Source: JAFNAG01 sp041501225 (GTDB lineage Bacteria; Acidobacteriota; UBA6911). From it: a stretch of DNA of 64,000 nucleotides. Made by a program: the position numbers and the translations under genes. Below are positions 23,924-32,883 of the stretch, one piece after another; positions within the stretch are counted from its first letter, which is position 1; each line of letters begins with the position of its first letter. The stretch spans positions 21,318-85,317 of the forward strand of contig JBGQNR010000003.1 in NCBI GenBank assembly GCA_041501225.1. The letters are read 5' to 3'. The notes beneath the pieces were generated by a model that was not told the DNA's origin, ran no database searches, and saw nothing but the letters and a program-made list of their open reading frames with translations.

Positions 23924-25573
23924 TTATTTCCTGGCGAATTGGTCGAGTTGCATCAGGAGCCAGACGTTCGGATCAAGGAGCACGTCGTTTGGCTCTTTGT
24001 CGACCTTGAAGGTGAATGTCTGGTCGCGCTGGTCAAGTTGGACAGTCTCAATTCTCGGCGCAACCCGTGGATCCTGGATGATGCCGATCTCCAGCGGTGT
24101 TGTGTACAGGAAGTCTCCGGCCTGTGTCTGGTGAATTTCAATGGTCAGGGTGCTTCCCGAGCAGGACCAGGTGCCCTTCAGCTTGGGTTGGCCGGGCGTG
24201 TAGATCCACTGTCGGAAGAACGCGTCGAGTTTCTTGCCGGACGCCTCTTCCATCACACTCTGGAAGTCTGCCGTCAGGGCATTGCCGTTCTGATAGCGCC
24301 GGTAATAGGTCGAGAAACCCTTCCAGAAGGCCTCCTCGCCCATCTGGCGGCGCAGCATATGGAGAACCCATCCCCCTTTTTGGTAGCTGTTGGTGCTGAG
24401 GATGTTGTCGAGTTTGGGATTTGCGGGGGTTACCACAGCGGCATTCGGACTTTTTTCGAAGTATCGGATGATCCGATCTCGATCGCTGCGGAGGCCGCGG
24501 GCCATCACGTCGCGGCCGAAGGTGTACTCGTTGTAAACATGCGTGAGGTAGGTGGCAAATCCCTCGCTCAACCACGTGTGATCCCAGTCAGACTCGGTTA
24601 CCGAATCTCCGAACCATTGGTGGGCGATCTCGTGGGCGAAAAGCCCTTCGTTGCGCCCCTGCCCGCTCACGGATCTTTCCGAATAAAAAATGTTGCTCGC
24701 GTTTTCCATGCCTCCGTAGCGCGTCCTGGATTGTACATTGGCGAGCTTCTCGTAGGAGATGGGACCGATCCGCCAGCTGAAAAACTCCAGGGGCTTGACG
24801 GCGATGCGGTAATCGGAAAAGCCGGCATCCCGATCCGAAGCGTAGACCCAGGTCTGGACAGGGACACCGAGGACCTGCCCGACGGTCTCAACGGCAAAAC
24901 GGGCAACCCCGATAACCATGCAATAGGTGGCGATGGGGACCGATTCACGATAGCGGGTGAGCCGGCGGTTTCCGGAAAGGCTCGTGGTTTCGATCCATGC
25001 GCCGTTCGCAACTACCTGATAGGCTTCTGGAGCCGTGATTACGAATTCGCAAGTTGCCTTGTCATACGGGTGATCGACCGTGGGCAGCCAATGGCGGCAG
25101 CGATCGGGGAAGTTGTCGCCGAAAAACACGCGTTCCTTGTTTTTATTGGGTCCGATGATCAGCCCATCGGCTGGGGTGCCACGGTAAACAACGGTGATTC
25201 GGAGACGGTCGCCCTTCTTCGATGGAACACCGAGGCTGACTTGGAGGCGGTTGTTTTCATGCTTGAAAGCTAATACCCGGGAATCTCTTTTGACCGTGCT
25301 GACGTTCATTCCAGTCTTGCCGTCCGCCGACTTGCCGATCAGGTCTAGAAAAAGCTCGGTTATGCCGTCGGTCTTGCACATCAAGTCGATATCCGTCTCG
25401 CCGGAGATCATGTCGGTGTCGTCTTTGAGCTCGAGCTTGAAGAGGTAATTCAGGATATCGACGGACGGCTGACGCGGATAAGTATCGGCGAGAACAAATG
25501 CCGCCAGGAGCATGGAGCATGCACAACCGGCGGCCACGCGCCGGATGAAAGACAGCTTGAATCGATAGGGCAT
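23924..25573 (-). CDS. M1 family zinc aminopeptidase, secreted
   Basis: A 549-residue gluzincin with a signal peptide (AAGCACSMLLAAFVLA). The zinc site is HEIAH (His314, Glu315, His318) with the third ligand Glu337 in WLSEGFATYL, i.e. HExxH-18-E. The exopeptidase motif, normally GxMEN, appears as GGMENASN, so N-terminal amino-acid release is expected. The length matches short bacterial M1 enzymes that lack the large C-terminal helical domain of PepN. The preceding minus-strand context GAAGAGAG supports ATG 25573. It is transcribed in the same direction as the DUF362 gene upstream, with a 72-bp gap, and may share its promoter. Confidence 0.95.
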   Translation of the reverse strand: MPYRFKLSFIRRVAAGCACSMLLAAFVLADTYPRQPSVDILNYLFKLELKDDTDMISGETDIDLMCKTDGITELFLDLIGKSADGKTGMNVSTVKRDSRVLAFKHENNRLQVSLGVPSKKGDRLRITVVYRGTPADGLIIGPNKNKERVFFGDNFPDRCRHWLPTVDHPYDKATCEFVITAPEAYQVVANGAWIETTSLSGNRRLTRYRESVPIATYCMVIGVARFAVETVGQVLGVPVQTWVYASDRDAGFSDYRIAVKPLEFFSWRIGPISYEKLANVQSRTRYGGMENASNIFYSERSVSGQGRNEGLFAHEIAHQWFGDSVTESDWDHTWLSEGFATYLTHVYNEYTFGRDVMARGLRSDRDRIIRYFEKSPNAAVVTPANPKLDNILSTNSYQKGGWVLHMLRRQMGEEAFWKGFSTYYRRYQNGNALTADFQSVMEEASGKKLDAFFRQWIYTPGQPKLKGTWSCSGSTLTIEIHQTQAGDFLYTTPLEIGIIQDPRVAPRIETVQLDQRDQTFTFKVDKEPNDVLLDPNVWLLMQLDQFARK

Positions 25574-25645
25574 GACTTACTCTCTTCCCGGGTTTGGTGG
25601 AGAAGGATATGCGCGCGTCGCTACCAATCTGGCGTAAGGACTCGT

Positions 25646-26629
25646 TCAACCCTGCGCGATGATCTCCTTGAGCGTTTTGGCGTAGGCGCGACTCTCATCG
25701 TCGCCGGTCGTGATTTCGATCTGGTCGGGTTTGCTCACTCCCAGGCCCAACTCAACGGCGCGCTGGATCTGTTCCTGTTCGAATATCTTTGTGGACATGA
25801 TTGCGTCGTTCGATCCCAGTTGTTTGAGGACCGCGAGCCCGACGGCATCGACCGCAATTCGATCGGTTCCGGCAACAATCACGCCTGCCTGAACAAGTTT
25901 CCCTCTGGATGGGCCGCCGTCAACAAAAGCGTCCACGCCATCCATAACGATCAGCTGCGGCTTGAATGCCTGGTGCAGCTCGGCGATCATTCTGCGCATG
26001 TGGGTCTGGCGCGCGCCATGCAGCTCGCGCATCATGTTCTTATTACTGGCGCCCACGGCCAGTTTGATCGACATGCTGTAGATGCCGCCGGAGCCATGCG
26101 TCTTGAGGCAACACGTCCACAGCAGGTATTCTGCCTCGGTGATTGGCTTGGCGATGTCGAACCCGTTTTGCCAATGGTTGCCAGGCGGGTTGAAATGAGC
26201 CCATCCTTCCGGTGGTAAATCCTCGAAATTGATGATGTCGAACCCGAGCTCTTCTCCCATAGCGGGGATGCCCTTGGCTTCGATTACCGATTTGGTGGCC
26301 GGGGGGCCGCTGCGTTCCGCGATCGTGATCTTCGATGCTCCGCGCGCCTTCATTTCCAGAACCAGCTGGCGCAGCGTATCGTTATGAGTCGAGCCCGGCG
26401 TGGGATCAGCCGTGTTGAAGTTGGGCTTGATTACGACCTTCTTCGCCTTTGGCGAGGGGAAGGAGAGCAGTTTCATCGCAGCGGGGACGCCCTTGGCCCG
26501 ATCCAATGTTTTGACGAGTGCGACTTTCGCAGTTGTTTGGGCCTCTGCCGGGGGAATGAATCCCCGACCCATTGCCGAGAGCGCAGCAGCTCCGGCGGCG
26601 GATTGTTTCAGAAAATCACGACGATTCAT
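25646..26629 (-). CDS. DUF362-domain protein with Tat signal
   Basis: A 327-residue protein starting with a twin-arginine signal (NRRDFLKQSAAGAAALS), so it is probably exported folded, often with a cofactor. The body is a DUF362 domain (VVIKPNFNTADPTPGSTHND near the start, ITIAERSGP, LLWTCCLKTHGSGGIYSMSIKLAVG in the middle and VIVAGTDRIAVDAVGLAVL near the end). DUF362 proteins often accompany ferredoxin domains, but no CxxCxxC cluster is present here. The biochemical function is unknown. AGGAGAAGAGAA directly precedes ATG 26629; a 13-residue longer frame from 26668 would hide the Tat motif. Confidence 0.88.
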   Translation of the reverse strand: MNRRDFLKQSAAGAAALSAMGRGFIPPAEAQTTAKVALVKTLDRAKGVPAAMKLLSFPSPKAKKVVIKPNFNTADPTPGSTHNDTLRQLVLEMKARGASKITIAERSGPPATKSVIEAKGIPAMGEELGFDIINFEDLPPEGWAHFNPPGNHWQNGFDIAKPITEAEYLLWTCCLKTHGSGGIYSMSIKLAVGASNKNMMRELHGARQTHMRRMIAELHQAFKPQLIVMDGVDAFVDGGPSRGKLVQAGVIVAGTDRIAVDAVGLAVLKQLGSNDAIMSTKIFEQEQIQRAVELGLGVSKPDQIEITTGDDESRAYAKTLKEIIAQG

Positions 26630-26710
26630 TTCTCTTCTCCTTTGGAAATGGCGGCGCCATTCTAACATGGGTAGACAACAAAATCTTTCTGCAGTTATTC
26701 CGGCGCCTGT

Positions 26711-26892
26711 GATTCAGACAGTAAAGGCTAAAAGCAGCCACGAATGACACGAATAGCCATAGCAGCAAAAAAAGGACCTTATCGAAGAGCGCGCCGATGA
26801 CCAGCGATTTTGCCTTTTGCCCAGGGCGGCCCCTCTCTCCTTTGGTTCTATTCGTGCCATTCGTGGCGAGGTTTTTTCCCACTGTCTGAATC
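26711..26892. repeat. GATTCAGACAGT / CACGAATG palindromic element, copy 1
   Basis: The left end GATTCAGACAGT...CCACGAATGACACGAATAG and the right end CTATTCGTGCCATTCGTGG...ACTGTCTGAATC form an imperfect inverted repeat about 180 bp long. Related copies are at 43908-44120 and 63735-63780. It fills most of the 382-bp gap between the DUF362 gene and the kinase-like gene; no gene was seen there. Confidence 0.8.
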
Positions 26893-27011
26893 GCAGATTC
26901 CGACGCCGCAACAATGTAGAGAGATAGCCGCCTGTTTTTGTTGATGTTTGGAGTTGATTTTGGTTTCCTATGGGTATTGGCAGATGTGGCGGTGAGAATA
27001 TAGTGGCACTC

Positions 27012-27626
27012 ATGACCCGGCAGCAAGCCATTTTGCTCGTGGGACCGACCGGGGCCGGCAAGACGCCTCTGGGCGATTGGCTCCAGGCTCATGGCCTTTG
27101 GTGCCGGTGTTGCCATCACTTCGACTTCGGCTCCAATCTTCGGGATGTTGCGGCCGGGCAAGGGAACGGCTTTACGGCCGAAGAGATTCGCTTCATCCGG
27201 GAGCTGGTCGAAAAAGGCGCGCTCCTCGAGAACGAGACGTTCCACTTTGCGCTACGCATCCTGGTGGGATTTGTCGCCCACCGCCAGGTACAGCCCGAGG
27301 ACCTGCTCGTGATGAACGGCTTGCCTCGGCATACCGATCAGGCGGAAGCGATCGCAGATTTTCTCCAATTCGTGGCTATCATTCATCTGCAGTGCAGCGC
27401 AGAAATCGTCTGGGAGCGCTTGCAGTGCAATGCAGGGGGCGACCGGACCGGACGCACCGACGATGCCATCGCGCTGGTGGAGCGAAAACTGGTTGTGTTC
27501 GCCGAACGGACACAGCCTTTGCTGACCTGGTACCAGCGGCTTGGCGTTCCGCTGATCCCGATTGCCGTCGGTGTGCAGACCCGTCCATCTGATATCCTGC
27601 CCCTCTTGGAACGTGTGAAGTTGTGA
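27012..27626 (+). CDS. Adenylate-kinase-like P-loop nucleotide kinase
   Basis: A 204-residue P-loop protein. The Walker A motif is GPTGAGKT; GLPRHTDQAEAIADFL resembles the adenylate-kinase segment G-F-P-R-x-x-x-Q-A, and RTDDAIALVERKL followed by TQPLLTWYQRLGVPL matches the family's R-x-D-D ... T-x-P-L-x-x-Y-Y. Between them only a very short LID-like loop (LQCNAGGDRTG) is present. Likely transfers phosphate between nucleotides or to a small molecule; the substrate is uncertain. The start is set at the ATG at 27012 just before the P-loop domain, with an upstream alternative at 26970. It is 12 nt upstream of a small membrane-protein gene and probably co-transcribed with it. Confidence 0.75.
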   Translation: MTRQQAILLVGPTGAGKTPLGDWLQAHGLWCRCCHHFDFGSNLRDVAAGQGNGFTAEEIRFIRELVEKGALLENETFHFALRILVGFVAHRQVQPEDLLVMNGLPRHTDQAEAIADFLQFVAIIHLQCSAEIVWERLQCNAGGDRTGRTDDAIALVERKLVVFAERTQPLLTWYQRLGVPLIPIAVGVQTRPSDILPLLERVKL

Positions 27627-27638
27627 AAGGAGTCTGTG

Positions 27639-28142
27639 ATGAACCGCAAGAAGTGGATTTGGATTGCAGTAGGTCTGCTCGCGGCTGCCCTTCTGGCCTG
27701 TGGCGGCCTGATCGGTACGGTCGTGTATCTCTCCCTGCGCCATTTAAACGTCCAGAGAGTGTCCGTGGAGTCGGCAGATCGCGAGTTTGAGCAGGTGCGC
27801 GCACGATTTGCGGGCAAGATCCCTCTGATAGAAATCGACGAAGGGGACTGGGAACGTCCGCGCATTCACCAGCCGCCCGAGGCTGTGGCTGCCCATGCGC
27901 CACTGCAGACGATGCACATCATGGCCTGGAATGAGCGGGACGGGAAACTCGTCAAGATGGATCTGCCGTTTTGGATCTTGAGACTCAATACGAGATACAA
28001 GTCCTATGTTTTCTCTTCGAACGACTTCGGTGATCTGGAGCGGCTCAATCTCAGCGCGGAGGATTTGGAACGGTACGGCCCCGGCCTTCTCGTGGACCAC
28101 CGCGGCCGCCGGGGAGAGCGTGTGCTGGTCTGGACGGATTAA
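27639..28142 (+). CDS. Small membrane-anchored hypothetical protein
   Basis: A 167-residue protein with one N-terminal membrane segment (IWIAVGLLAAALLACGGLIGTVVYLSL) and a roughly 130-residue extracytoplasmic part. That part includes IPLIEIDEGDWERPRIHQ, MHIMAWNERDGKLVKMDLP and a C-terminal LLVDHRGRRGERVLVWTD. The HIMAWNERDGKLVRMDLPFW stretch suggests a beta-sheet fold; no enzymatic motif or family was recognised. AAAGGAG precedes GTGATG, so translation may begin at 27636 or 27639. It follows the kinase-like gene closely and converges with the HEAT-repeat gene 28 bp away. Confidence 0.75.
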   Translation: MNRKKWIWIAVGLLAAALLACGGLIGTVVYLSLRHLNVQRVSVESADREFEQVRARFAGKIPLIEIDEGDWERPRIHQPPEAVAAHAPLQTMHIMAWNERDGKLVKMDLPFWILRLNTRYKSYVFSSNDFGDLERLNLSAEDLERYGPGLLVDHRGRRGERVLVWTD

Positions 28143-28170
28143 TGGCGGCCCGGGATGCTATGCTTTGTTT

Positions 28171-28815
28171 TCAGCATGGGATCTTGCGCTTTTTTAGAAA
28201 CCTCTCCGCTCTCTTGCGCACTGGCGCCCTGGTGTTCTGCAACTGCTTTTTGACGAATTGAATGATGCGGTCCTTGTTCTGGATGTGATCGAAAAACTGG
28301 TCGAATGAATCGATCGCGTGCCCGATGGCTACATTGCGGCATTCCGGAGTCTTGTATTCGGCTGATTCGACTCTCAGGATCTGCACGGCGATTCTGTCGG
28401 CAAGATGCGGCTTGGCCAGGGCGATCCGTGCGGAACCGCCGATAACGCTGGCTGCGGTGATCATTACCGGGCCTCGTATCGGTGCAAAGTACTTATCAAA
28501 GATAGGCTCGAACCTGTTGGCGCCGTCGGCACGCGCCAGGTTGGCGATGCTGAGAATCGCCCCCCACCTGAGGAAACTGTTATCGCAGTCGAGCAGCGTA
28601 GTGAAATAATCGAAGTAAGGGTAGAGCAGGTCCGGCTGTCTTTCGCCAATCTTGCGCAGGACCTTTTCACAGCCATATTTTGCCGAGGGTTGCTTTGCGC
28701 TCAGACCCTCAATTACTCCCTGAATCAAATCCGGGGATTGAATGACTTGGTCTGCGATCTTTGCAGGGTTTGAGCCCTTGAGGGCGATTTTCTTAAGCAG
28801 TTTGGAAGTATCCAT
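28171..28815 (-). CDS. HEAT/ARM-like helical repeat protein
   Basis: A 214-residue, entirely helical-looking cytoplasmic protein. Segments such as AKYGCEKVLRKIGERQPDLL, NSFLRWGAILSIANLARADG and RGPVMITAASVIGGSARIAL look like successive HEAT-type repeats. It ends in a strongly basic tail (RAPVRKRAERFLKKRKIP) that could bind nucleic acid or a membrane. No catalytic motif is visible. TAGGAGGAGAT before the ATG is one of the best ribosome sites of the window. HEAT proteins usually serve as protein-protein scaffolds; the partner is unknown. Confidence 0.75.
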   Translation of the reverse strand: MDTSKLLKKIALKGSNPAKIADQVIQSPDLIQGVIEGLSAKQPSAKYGCEKVLRKIGERQPDLLYPYFDYFTTLLDCDNSFLRWGAILSIANLARADGANRFEPIFDKYFAPIRGPVMITAASVIGGSARIALAKPHLADRIAVQILRVESAEYKTPECRNVAIGHAIDSFDQFFDHIQNKDRIIQFVKKQLQNTRAPVRKRAERFLKKRKIPC

Positions 28816-28892
28816 ATCTCCTCCTATGCCGCCGTGAGAGAATTAGGCCGCTCGTCGATGTCGAGCGGCTTTCCTGCTGCGATTACCTTTCT

Positions 28893-30770
28893 TTAGCGCT
28901 TCACCACCTGCAGCTCGATACTCGACGGATATTGGGCTGAGCGATACACGCGCTGGGTGGCCTTCTGAAAATCAGCAGATCCAGCGAGGAAGATATTCGG
29001 CACGAAGCGCTGCGGGTTCCTGTCGATCAGCGGAAACCAGGTGCTTTGAACCTGCACCATGATGCGATGACCTTTCAGGAACGTGTGATCGTTCGTGTGC
29101 AGGCTGATTGTGAATTCGGTAGGCTGGCTCGGGATCAGAGGCTCGGGTTTTTCGAAACTGTTGCGGAAGCGTCCGCGGAACACCTCGTTGGCGACCATCA
29201 GCTGATATCCAGCCATCTTCGCATAGTTTGGATAGGATTCGGGGTAGACATCGATGAGCTTCACAATCCAGTCGCTGTCGCTGCCCGTCGTAGAAGCAAA
29301 CAGATGAGTGATGAGGTCGCCTGCTACCGTCAGGTCTTCCGCCAGGGGATCTGTGGACCAGTCGACTGTGTCGGGGCGCTGGTACACAAACCGCTGATCT
29401 TCCAACAGCCAGGTCGACCAGGTGCTGCCCGGGCCATACGTGGGTTGGATAGGCCGCTGGCGATAGGGGACCGGATGTTCGGGGTCGGAGAGGTAACTGT
29501 CGGACGTATCGGATGTACCTGCTCCCGGCGCTTGATTGGAGAGCCGGCTGTTTGCCTGGAAATAAAGCCTGTTCGTCACTGTGCCCTTTTGCGGCGGCCA
29601 GGCATCCCAGGATCGCCATTGATTTGAACCGGTTTCGAAGGTGAGAGCCTCCGCCAGCGGCAAGGAGCCCTTGTCCTTCAACCAATAGGTGAACCATGCT
29701 TTCTGGACATTTTCGCGGAAATACTGACCGGTACTGCTGTTGAACTGTACGGGACCCAGGCGGCTACCGTCGCCGCGCGCCCAGCCGCCATGATTCCATG
29801 GGCCGACGACAACGTAGTTCATGTGGTTGCTGTCATTTTTCTCGAGCAAATCGTAAATCTTCATGGGTCCGTAGAAATCCTCCTGGTCCCACCAGCCGGC
29901 CACGTTTAGGTTGGGCACGGAGAGCTTAAGATCCCTCAGATAGCGCGGGAATGCCTGCTTCTGCCAGAGCTCGTCATAATTCGGATGGGCGACAAAATCG
30001 TTCCAAGTGGGGATCTTGTCGTGGAAGTAGAGCTTGTTGACGTTGGTCAGAGGTCCCAACCGCAAATACCACTCGAATGTGTCGGCGATGTCGAAGGGGA
30101 AGAGATAATTGGTTTTATCTGTTTCCATTTCGGACGCGTATTCAAAGCCGTAACTCAGTCGGAAAGCACCATTGTGGTGAAAATCGTCTCCCAGGAACAT
30201 GTCGGCCGGAGAAGCCTGCTCGGAGGCCGCTTTCAGGGCAGGATGGGGTTCGAGCAATCCCATCATGGTCAACCAGCCGCCGTAGGAAATGCCGAGCAAG
30301 CCGGCACGGCCGTTGTTGTTGGGGACGTTCTTAACCAGCCAATCAATGGTGTCGTAGGTGTCGGTCCCCTCATCAATGGACTTGGGATTGCTCCGATCGC
30401 GCGGCGGACGCTGCATGACAAACTGCCCTTCGGACTGAAACCGCCCGCGAATGTCCTGAAAAACAAAGATGAAGCCCTCCGGAATCAGCTCGCGGTAGTT
30501 GTTTAGGGTGCGAGAAAATCCCTTCTCGTCGTCGTCGATGCCGTAAGGAGTGCGGGTGATCAGCAAGGGGAGCGGCCCGGCAGCATTTTTCGGCACACAG
30601 AACTCAGTGCGCAAGTGCACACCATCACGCATCTGAATCATCACGTCCGACCGGGAAAAAGCCTGGCTGAAATCCGCAGTGGCCTGGCCGGGGCTGCCCT
30701 GAGGAACAGCCACGATAGTCATGAGGATGCCGAGCACTGCCAGGATAGGGATCGTTTCCTTCGCTTTCAT
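28893..30770 (-). CDS. Secreted CocE/NonD family hydrolase (X-Pro dipeptidyl-peptidase-like)
   Basis: A 625-residue alpha/beta hydrolase of the CocE/NonD (S15-related) type with a signal peptide. It opens with VMIQMRDGVHLRTEFCVPK, and the nucleophile lies in GLLGISYGGWLTM (G-x-S-Y-G-G). WDQEDFYGPMKIYDLLEKN and WNHGGWARGDGS contain the later acid/His region, and the C-terminal third is the jelly-roll domain (DHTFLKGHRIMVQVQSTWFP). Members hydrolyse acyl amides and esters, including glutaryl-beta-lactams, cocaine and X-Pro peptides; the natural substrate here is probably a peptide. AAGGAGG precedes ATG 30770. It joins the S46, M1 and M14 enzymes as an exported hydrolase. Confidence 0.92.
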   Translation of the reverse strand: MKAKETIPILAVLGILMTIVAVPQGSPGQATADFSQAFSRSDVMIQMRDGVHLRTEFCVPKNAAGPLPLLITRTPYGIDDDEKGFSRTLNNYRELIPEGFIFVFQDIRGRFQSEGQFVMQRPPRDRSNPKSIDEGTDTYDTIDWLVKNVPNNNGRAGLLGISYGGWLTMMGLLEPHPALKAASEQASPADMFLGDDFHHNGAFRLSYGFEYASEMETDKTNYLFPFDIADTFEWYLRLGPLTNVNKLYFHDKIPTWNDFVAHPNYDELWQKQAFPRYLRDLKLSVPNLNVAGWWDQEDFYGPMKIYDLLEKNDSNHMNYVVVGPWNHGGWARGDGSRLGPVQFNSSTGQYFRENVQKAWFTYWLKDKGSLPLAEALTFETGSNQWRSWDAWPPQKGTVTNRLYFQANSRLSNQAPGAGTSDTSDSYLSDPEHPVPYRQRPIQPTYGPGSTWSTWLLEDQRFVYQRPDTVDWSTDPLAEDLTVAGDLITHLFASTTGSDSDWIVKLIDVYPESYPNYAKMAGYQLMVANEVFRGRFRNSFEKPEPLIPSQPTEFTISLHTNDHTFLKGHRIMVQVQSTWFPLIDRNPQRFVPNIFLAGSADFQKATQRVYRSAQYPSSIELQVVKR

Positions 30771-30813
30771 TCGGCCTCCTTATGACAGCATACAAGTCCT
30801 TGCCATTTAGGCT

Positions 30814-30945
30814 AGAAAAGCAAGAGATCAACGCAGAGGCCGCAGAGGGAGCAGAGAGCACAGAGAGTTTTTGCTTTCCGAACAATCTGCGATCTCTGCT
30901 CCCTCTGCGCGCTCTGCGTTGAAGCTTTTAGGTTACGGATATTCG
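30814..30945. repeat. CGCAGAG palindromic element, copy 2
   Basis: The arms (30828-30857 and 30893-30922) pair at 28 of 30 positions and read TCAACGCAGAGGCCGCAGAG onward, built of 9-nt units ending in GCAGAG. The flanks GAAAAGCAAGAGA and GCTTTTAGGTTACGGATATTC match those of copies at 39.0 and 44.0 kb. It lies between the CocE-like gene start and the end of the sugar dehydrogenase gene. Confidence 0.9.
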
Positions 30946-30995
30946 GCACCGTGATCTTCGTGGCTGCTTTTTCTCACCGAGTAGCTGGTCCTGGA

Positions 30996-32291
30996 TCAAA
31001 GCCGCCAGAGAGTAATGCCTTCCGGGGTCTGCTCGCGGGGCAGAACCTTGCGCACATCTGCGACGACTCCGTGTCCGCCTTTTAGCAGCCCAGCCACCAG
31101 TTTCCACGGGTCCGTTTTGAACTGGTCGTGCGCCACTGCCAGAATTACGGCGTTTGCCGGCCTCAGTTTCTCCATAGGCAAAAGCCTGATGCCATACTCG
31201 TGCTCCGCCTCTTCCGGATAAGCCAGAGGATCGTAAACCTGCACGTCAAAGCTGTACGAATTCAGAGCCTTGACGATGTCGATCACGCGCGTGTTGCGCA
31301 AGTCACTGACGTTCTCCTTGAAGGTGAAGCCAAGGATGGTTGCCAGCGGCCGGCTGCCATCAAAACTGACCTTGCCGCGGGCCAAGGCGCGCTTGACGAC
31401 CTCCTTGGCCACGAAGACGCCCATGCCGTCATTGATGCGCCGGCCGGAGAGAATCACTTGAGGAATGTAACCGAGCTGTTCGGCTTTGTGAGTCAGGTAG
31501 TAAGGATCGACGCCAATGCAGTGCCCACCGACCAATCCGGGGGCGAACTTGAGGAAGTTCCATTTCGTTCCGGCCGCCTCCAGGACATCGTGGGTGTCGA
31601 TTCCCATGCGATGGAAGATAATCGCAAGTTCGTTAATGAGGGCGATGTTAAGATCGCGTTGCGTGTTTTCGATGACCTTCGCAGCCTCGGCGACTTTGAT
31701 GGAGGCAGCCTTGTGCACGCCCGCTGCCACCACGGAGGAGTAGACCGACGCCACGATCTCGAGGGTTTCGGCATCCTGTCCGGAGACCACCTTGAGAATC
31801 TTCGTGAAGGTGTGCTCATGATCGCCCGGGTTGATCCGCTCCGGTGAATACCCGACCTTGAACTCCTTGCCGCACTTGAAGCCCGATTCCTTTTCCAGGA
31901 TCGGGATACAGACTTCCTCGGTCGCTCCAGGGTAGACTGTGGATTCATAGACAATGATGGAGCCAGGGCGGAGGTTGCGTCCGACGGTTTCGGAAGAACG
32001 GACGAGCGGAGTCAGATCCGGCCGCTTGGCATCATCCACGGGCGTCGGAACGGCCACGATGATGAAATCCGCTTCGCGCAAACGCGCCGGATCGGTGGTA
32101 TATTCCGCTTTGCCCCCTTCAAAATCGGATTTCGGCACATCCTTGTTGCGATCGTAACCAGCCTTCAGTTCTTTGACCCGCGCCTCATTGATGTCGAACG
32201 CGATGACATGCCCCTTCTTGCCGAAGGCAACCGCAATCGGCAGACCGACGTATCCGAGTCCCACAATGGCTACTTTACGATTATGCCCCAT
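30996..32291 (-). CDS. UDP-sugar 6-dehydrogenase (TviB/WbpO/VipA-like)
   Basis: A 431-residue nucleotide-sugar dehydrogenase. It contains the NAD motif VGLGYVGLPIAVAFG, the VPTPVDDAKRPDLTPL signature of the UDP-N-acetylhexosamine branch, YSPERINPGDHEHTF, and the catalytic cysteine in VGGHCIGVDPYYLT. The C-terminal domain starts GFTFKENVSDLRNTR. It would oxidise a UDP-HexNAc to the uronic acid for capsule, O-antigen or exopolysaccharide. AGGAGTGAAG before the ATG at 32291 gives a 5-nt spacing and is preferred to the GTG six bases upstream. No glycosyltransferases or other polysaccharide genes are adjacent; the sugar epimerase at 18 kb may be a functional partner. Confidence 0.95.
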   Translation of the reverse strand: MGHNRKVAIVGLGYVGLPIAVAFGKKGHVIAFDINEARVKELKAGYDRNKDVPKSDFEGGKAEYTTDPARLREADFIIVAVPTPVDDAKRPDLTPLVRSSETVGRNLRPGSIIVYESTVYPGATEEVCIPILEKESGFKCGKEFKVGYSPERINPGDHEHTFTKILKVVSGQDAETLEIVASVYSSVVAAGVHKAASIKVAEAAKVIENTQRDLNIALINELAIIFHRMGIDTHDVLEAAGTKWNFLKFAPGLVGGHCIGVDPYYLTHKAEQLGYIPQVILSGRRINDGMGVFVAKEVVKRALARGKVSFDGSRPLATILGFTFKENVSDLRNTRVIDIVKALNSYSFDVQVYDPLAYPEEAEHEYGIRLLPMEKLRPANAVILAVAHDQFKTDPWKLVAGLLKGGHGVVADVRKVLPREQTPEGITLWRL

Positions 32292-32342
32292 CTTCACTCC
32301 TGCTTCGTGAATAACTTTTAGTGTCTTGGAGTTCTAGAGGTT

Positions 32343-32666
32343 ACTATACATGACGACCTAAGTCGTGAGCTTTTTTTGAACCACGAAGACCGCGAAGACC
32401 GCAAAGCCATGCGCTCTCGCTTCCTCCGCAGGGGCAGCCCCCGGCTAACATCTTTGCGCGAGGCGCACGGGAAAACGCTTGCAGATCCCAACGCCTGAGT
32501 CCCTCTTTCACCAGCGCTTTCCCGCGCGCCTCGCGCAAAGATGTTGCAGCGCATAGCGCTGTGCCCCTGCGGAGGAAGTGAGAGCGCATGTACGAAAACC
32601 TTTCTGCGTTTATGACCTTCGCGGTCTTCGCGGTTTTTGTTCACCACTTATGTCGCTATGTATAGT
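32343..32666. repeat. 324-bp nested palindrome (MITE-like or long hairpin element)
   Basis: Ends ACTATACATGACGAC (32343-) and GTCGCTATGTATAGT (-32666) are imperfect inverted repeats. Inside are a second pair (CCACGAAGACCGCGAAGACC against GCGGTCTTCGCGG), a third (GCTCTCGCTTCCTCCGCAGG against CCTGCGGAGGAAGTGAGAGC) and a fourth (AACATCTTTGCGCGAGGCGC against GCGCCTCGCGCAAAGATGTT). It codes for nothing recognisable. The remaining sequence to 32883 was read and contains no gene. Confidence 0.8.
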
Positions 32667-32883
32667 CCGCTTAACCACTAAGACTCGAAGGCTCTATGAA
32701 CTGCATCATCTTCATGCGTCGTAGGGTGCGCCCTCGCTGCATGGGAGACTGTTCAGGATACTCATCGGACTCTCTGCGCCTGAAGTGAGAGAAAACCCGC
32801 TTGGCTCAGCGTGCCGCATCCGCGACAAAAAGAAGTGTCTGCAGTGCTTGATTTCTATCCCTGCGCCACCCACATCGGACCGG

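Noticed and set aside
23765..25273. A 502-codon open frame opposite the M1 peptidase gene
   Set aside because: Overlaps the HExxH-containing gene completely in antisense; no ribosome site or family match.
32318..32650. Short open frames inside the 324-bp palindrome considered as a gene
   Set aside because: Both strands give similar frames because of the inverted repeats; no ribosome site and no protein-like composition.
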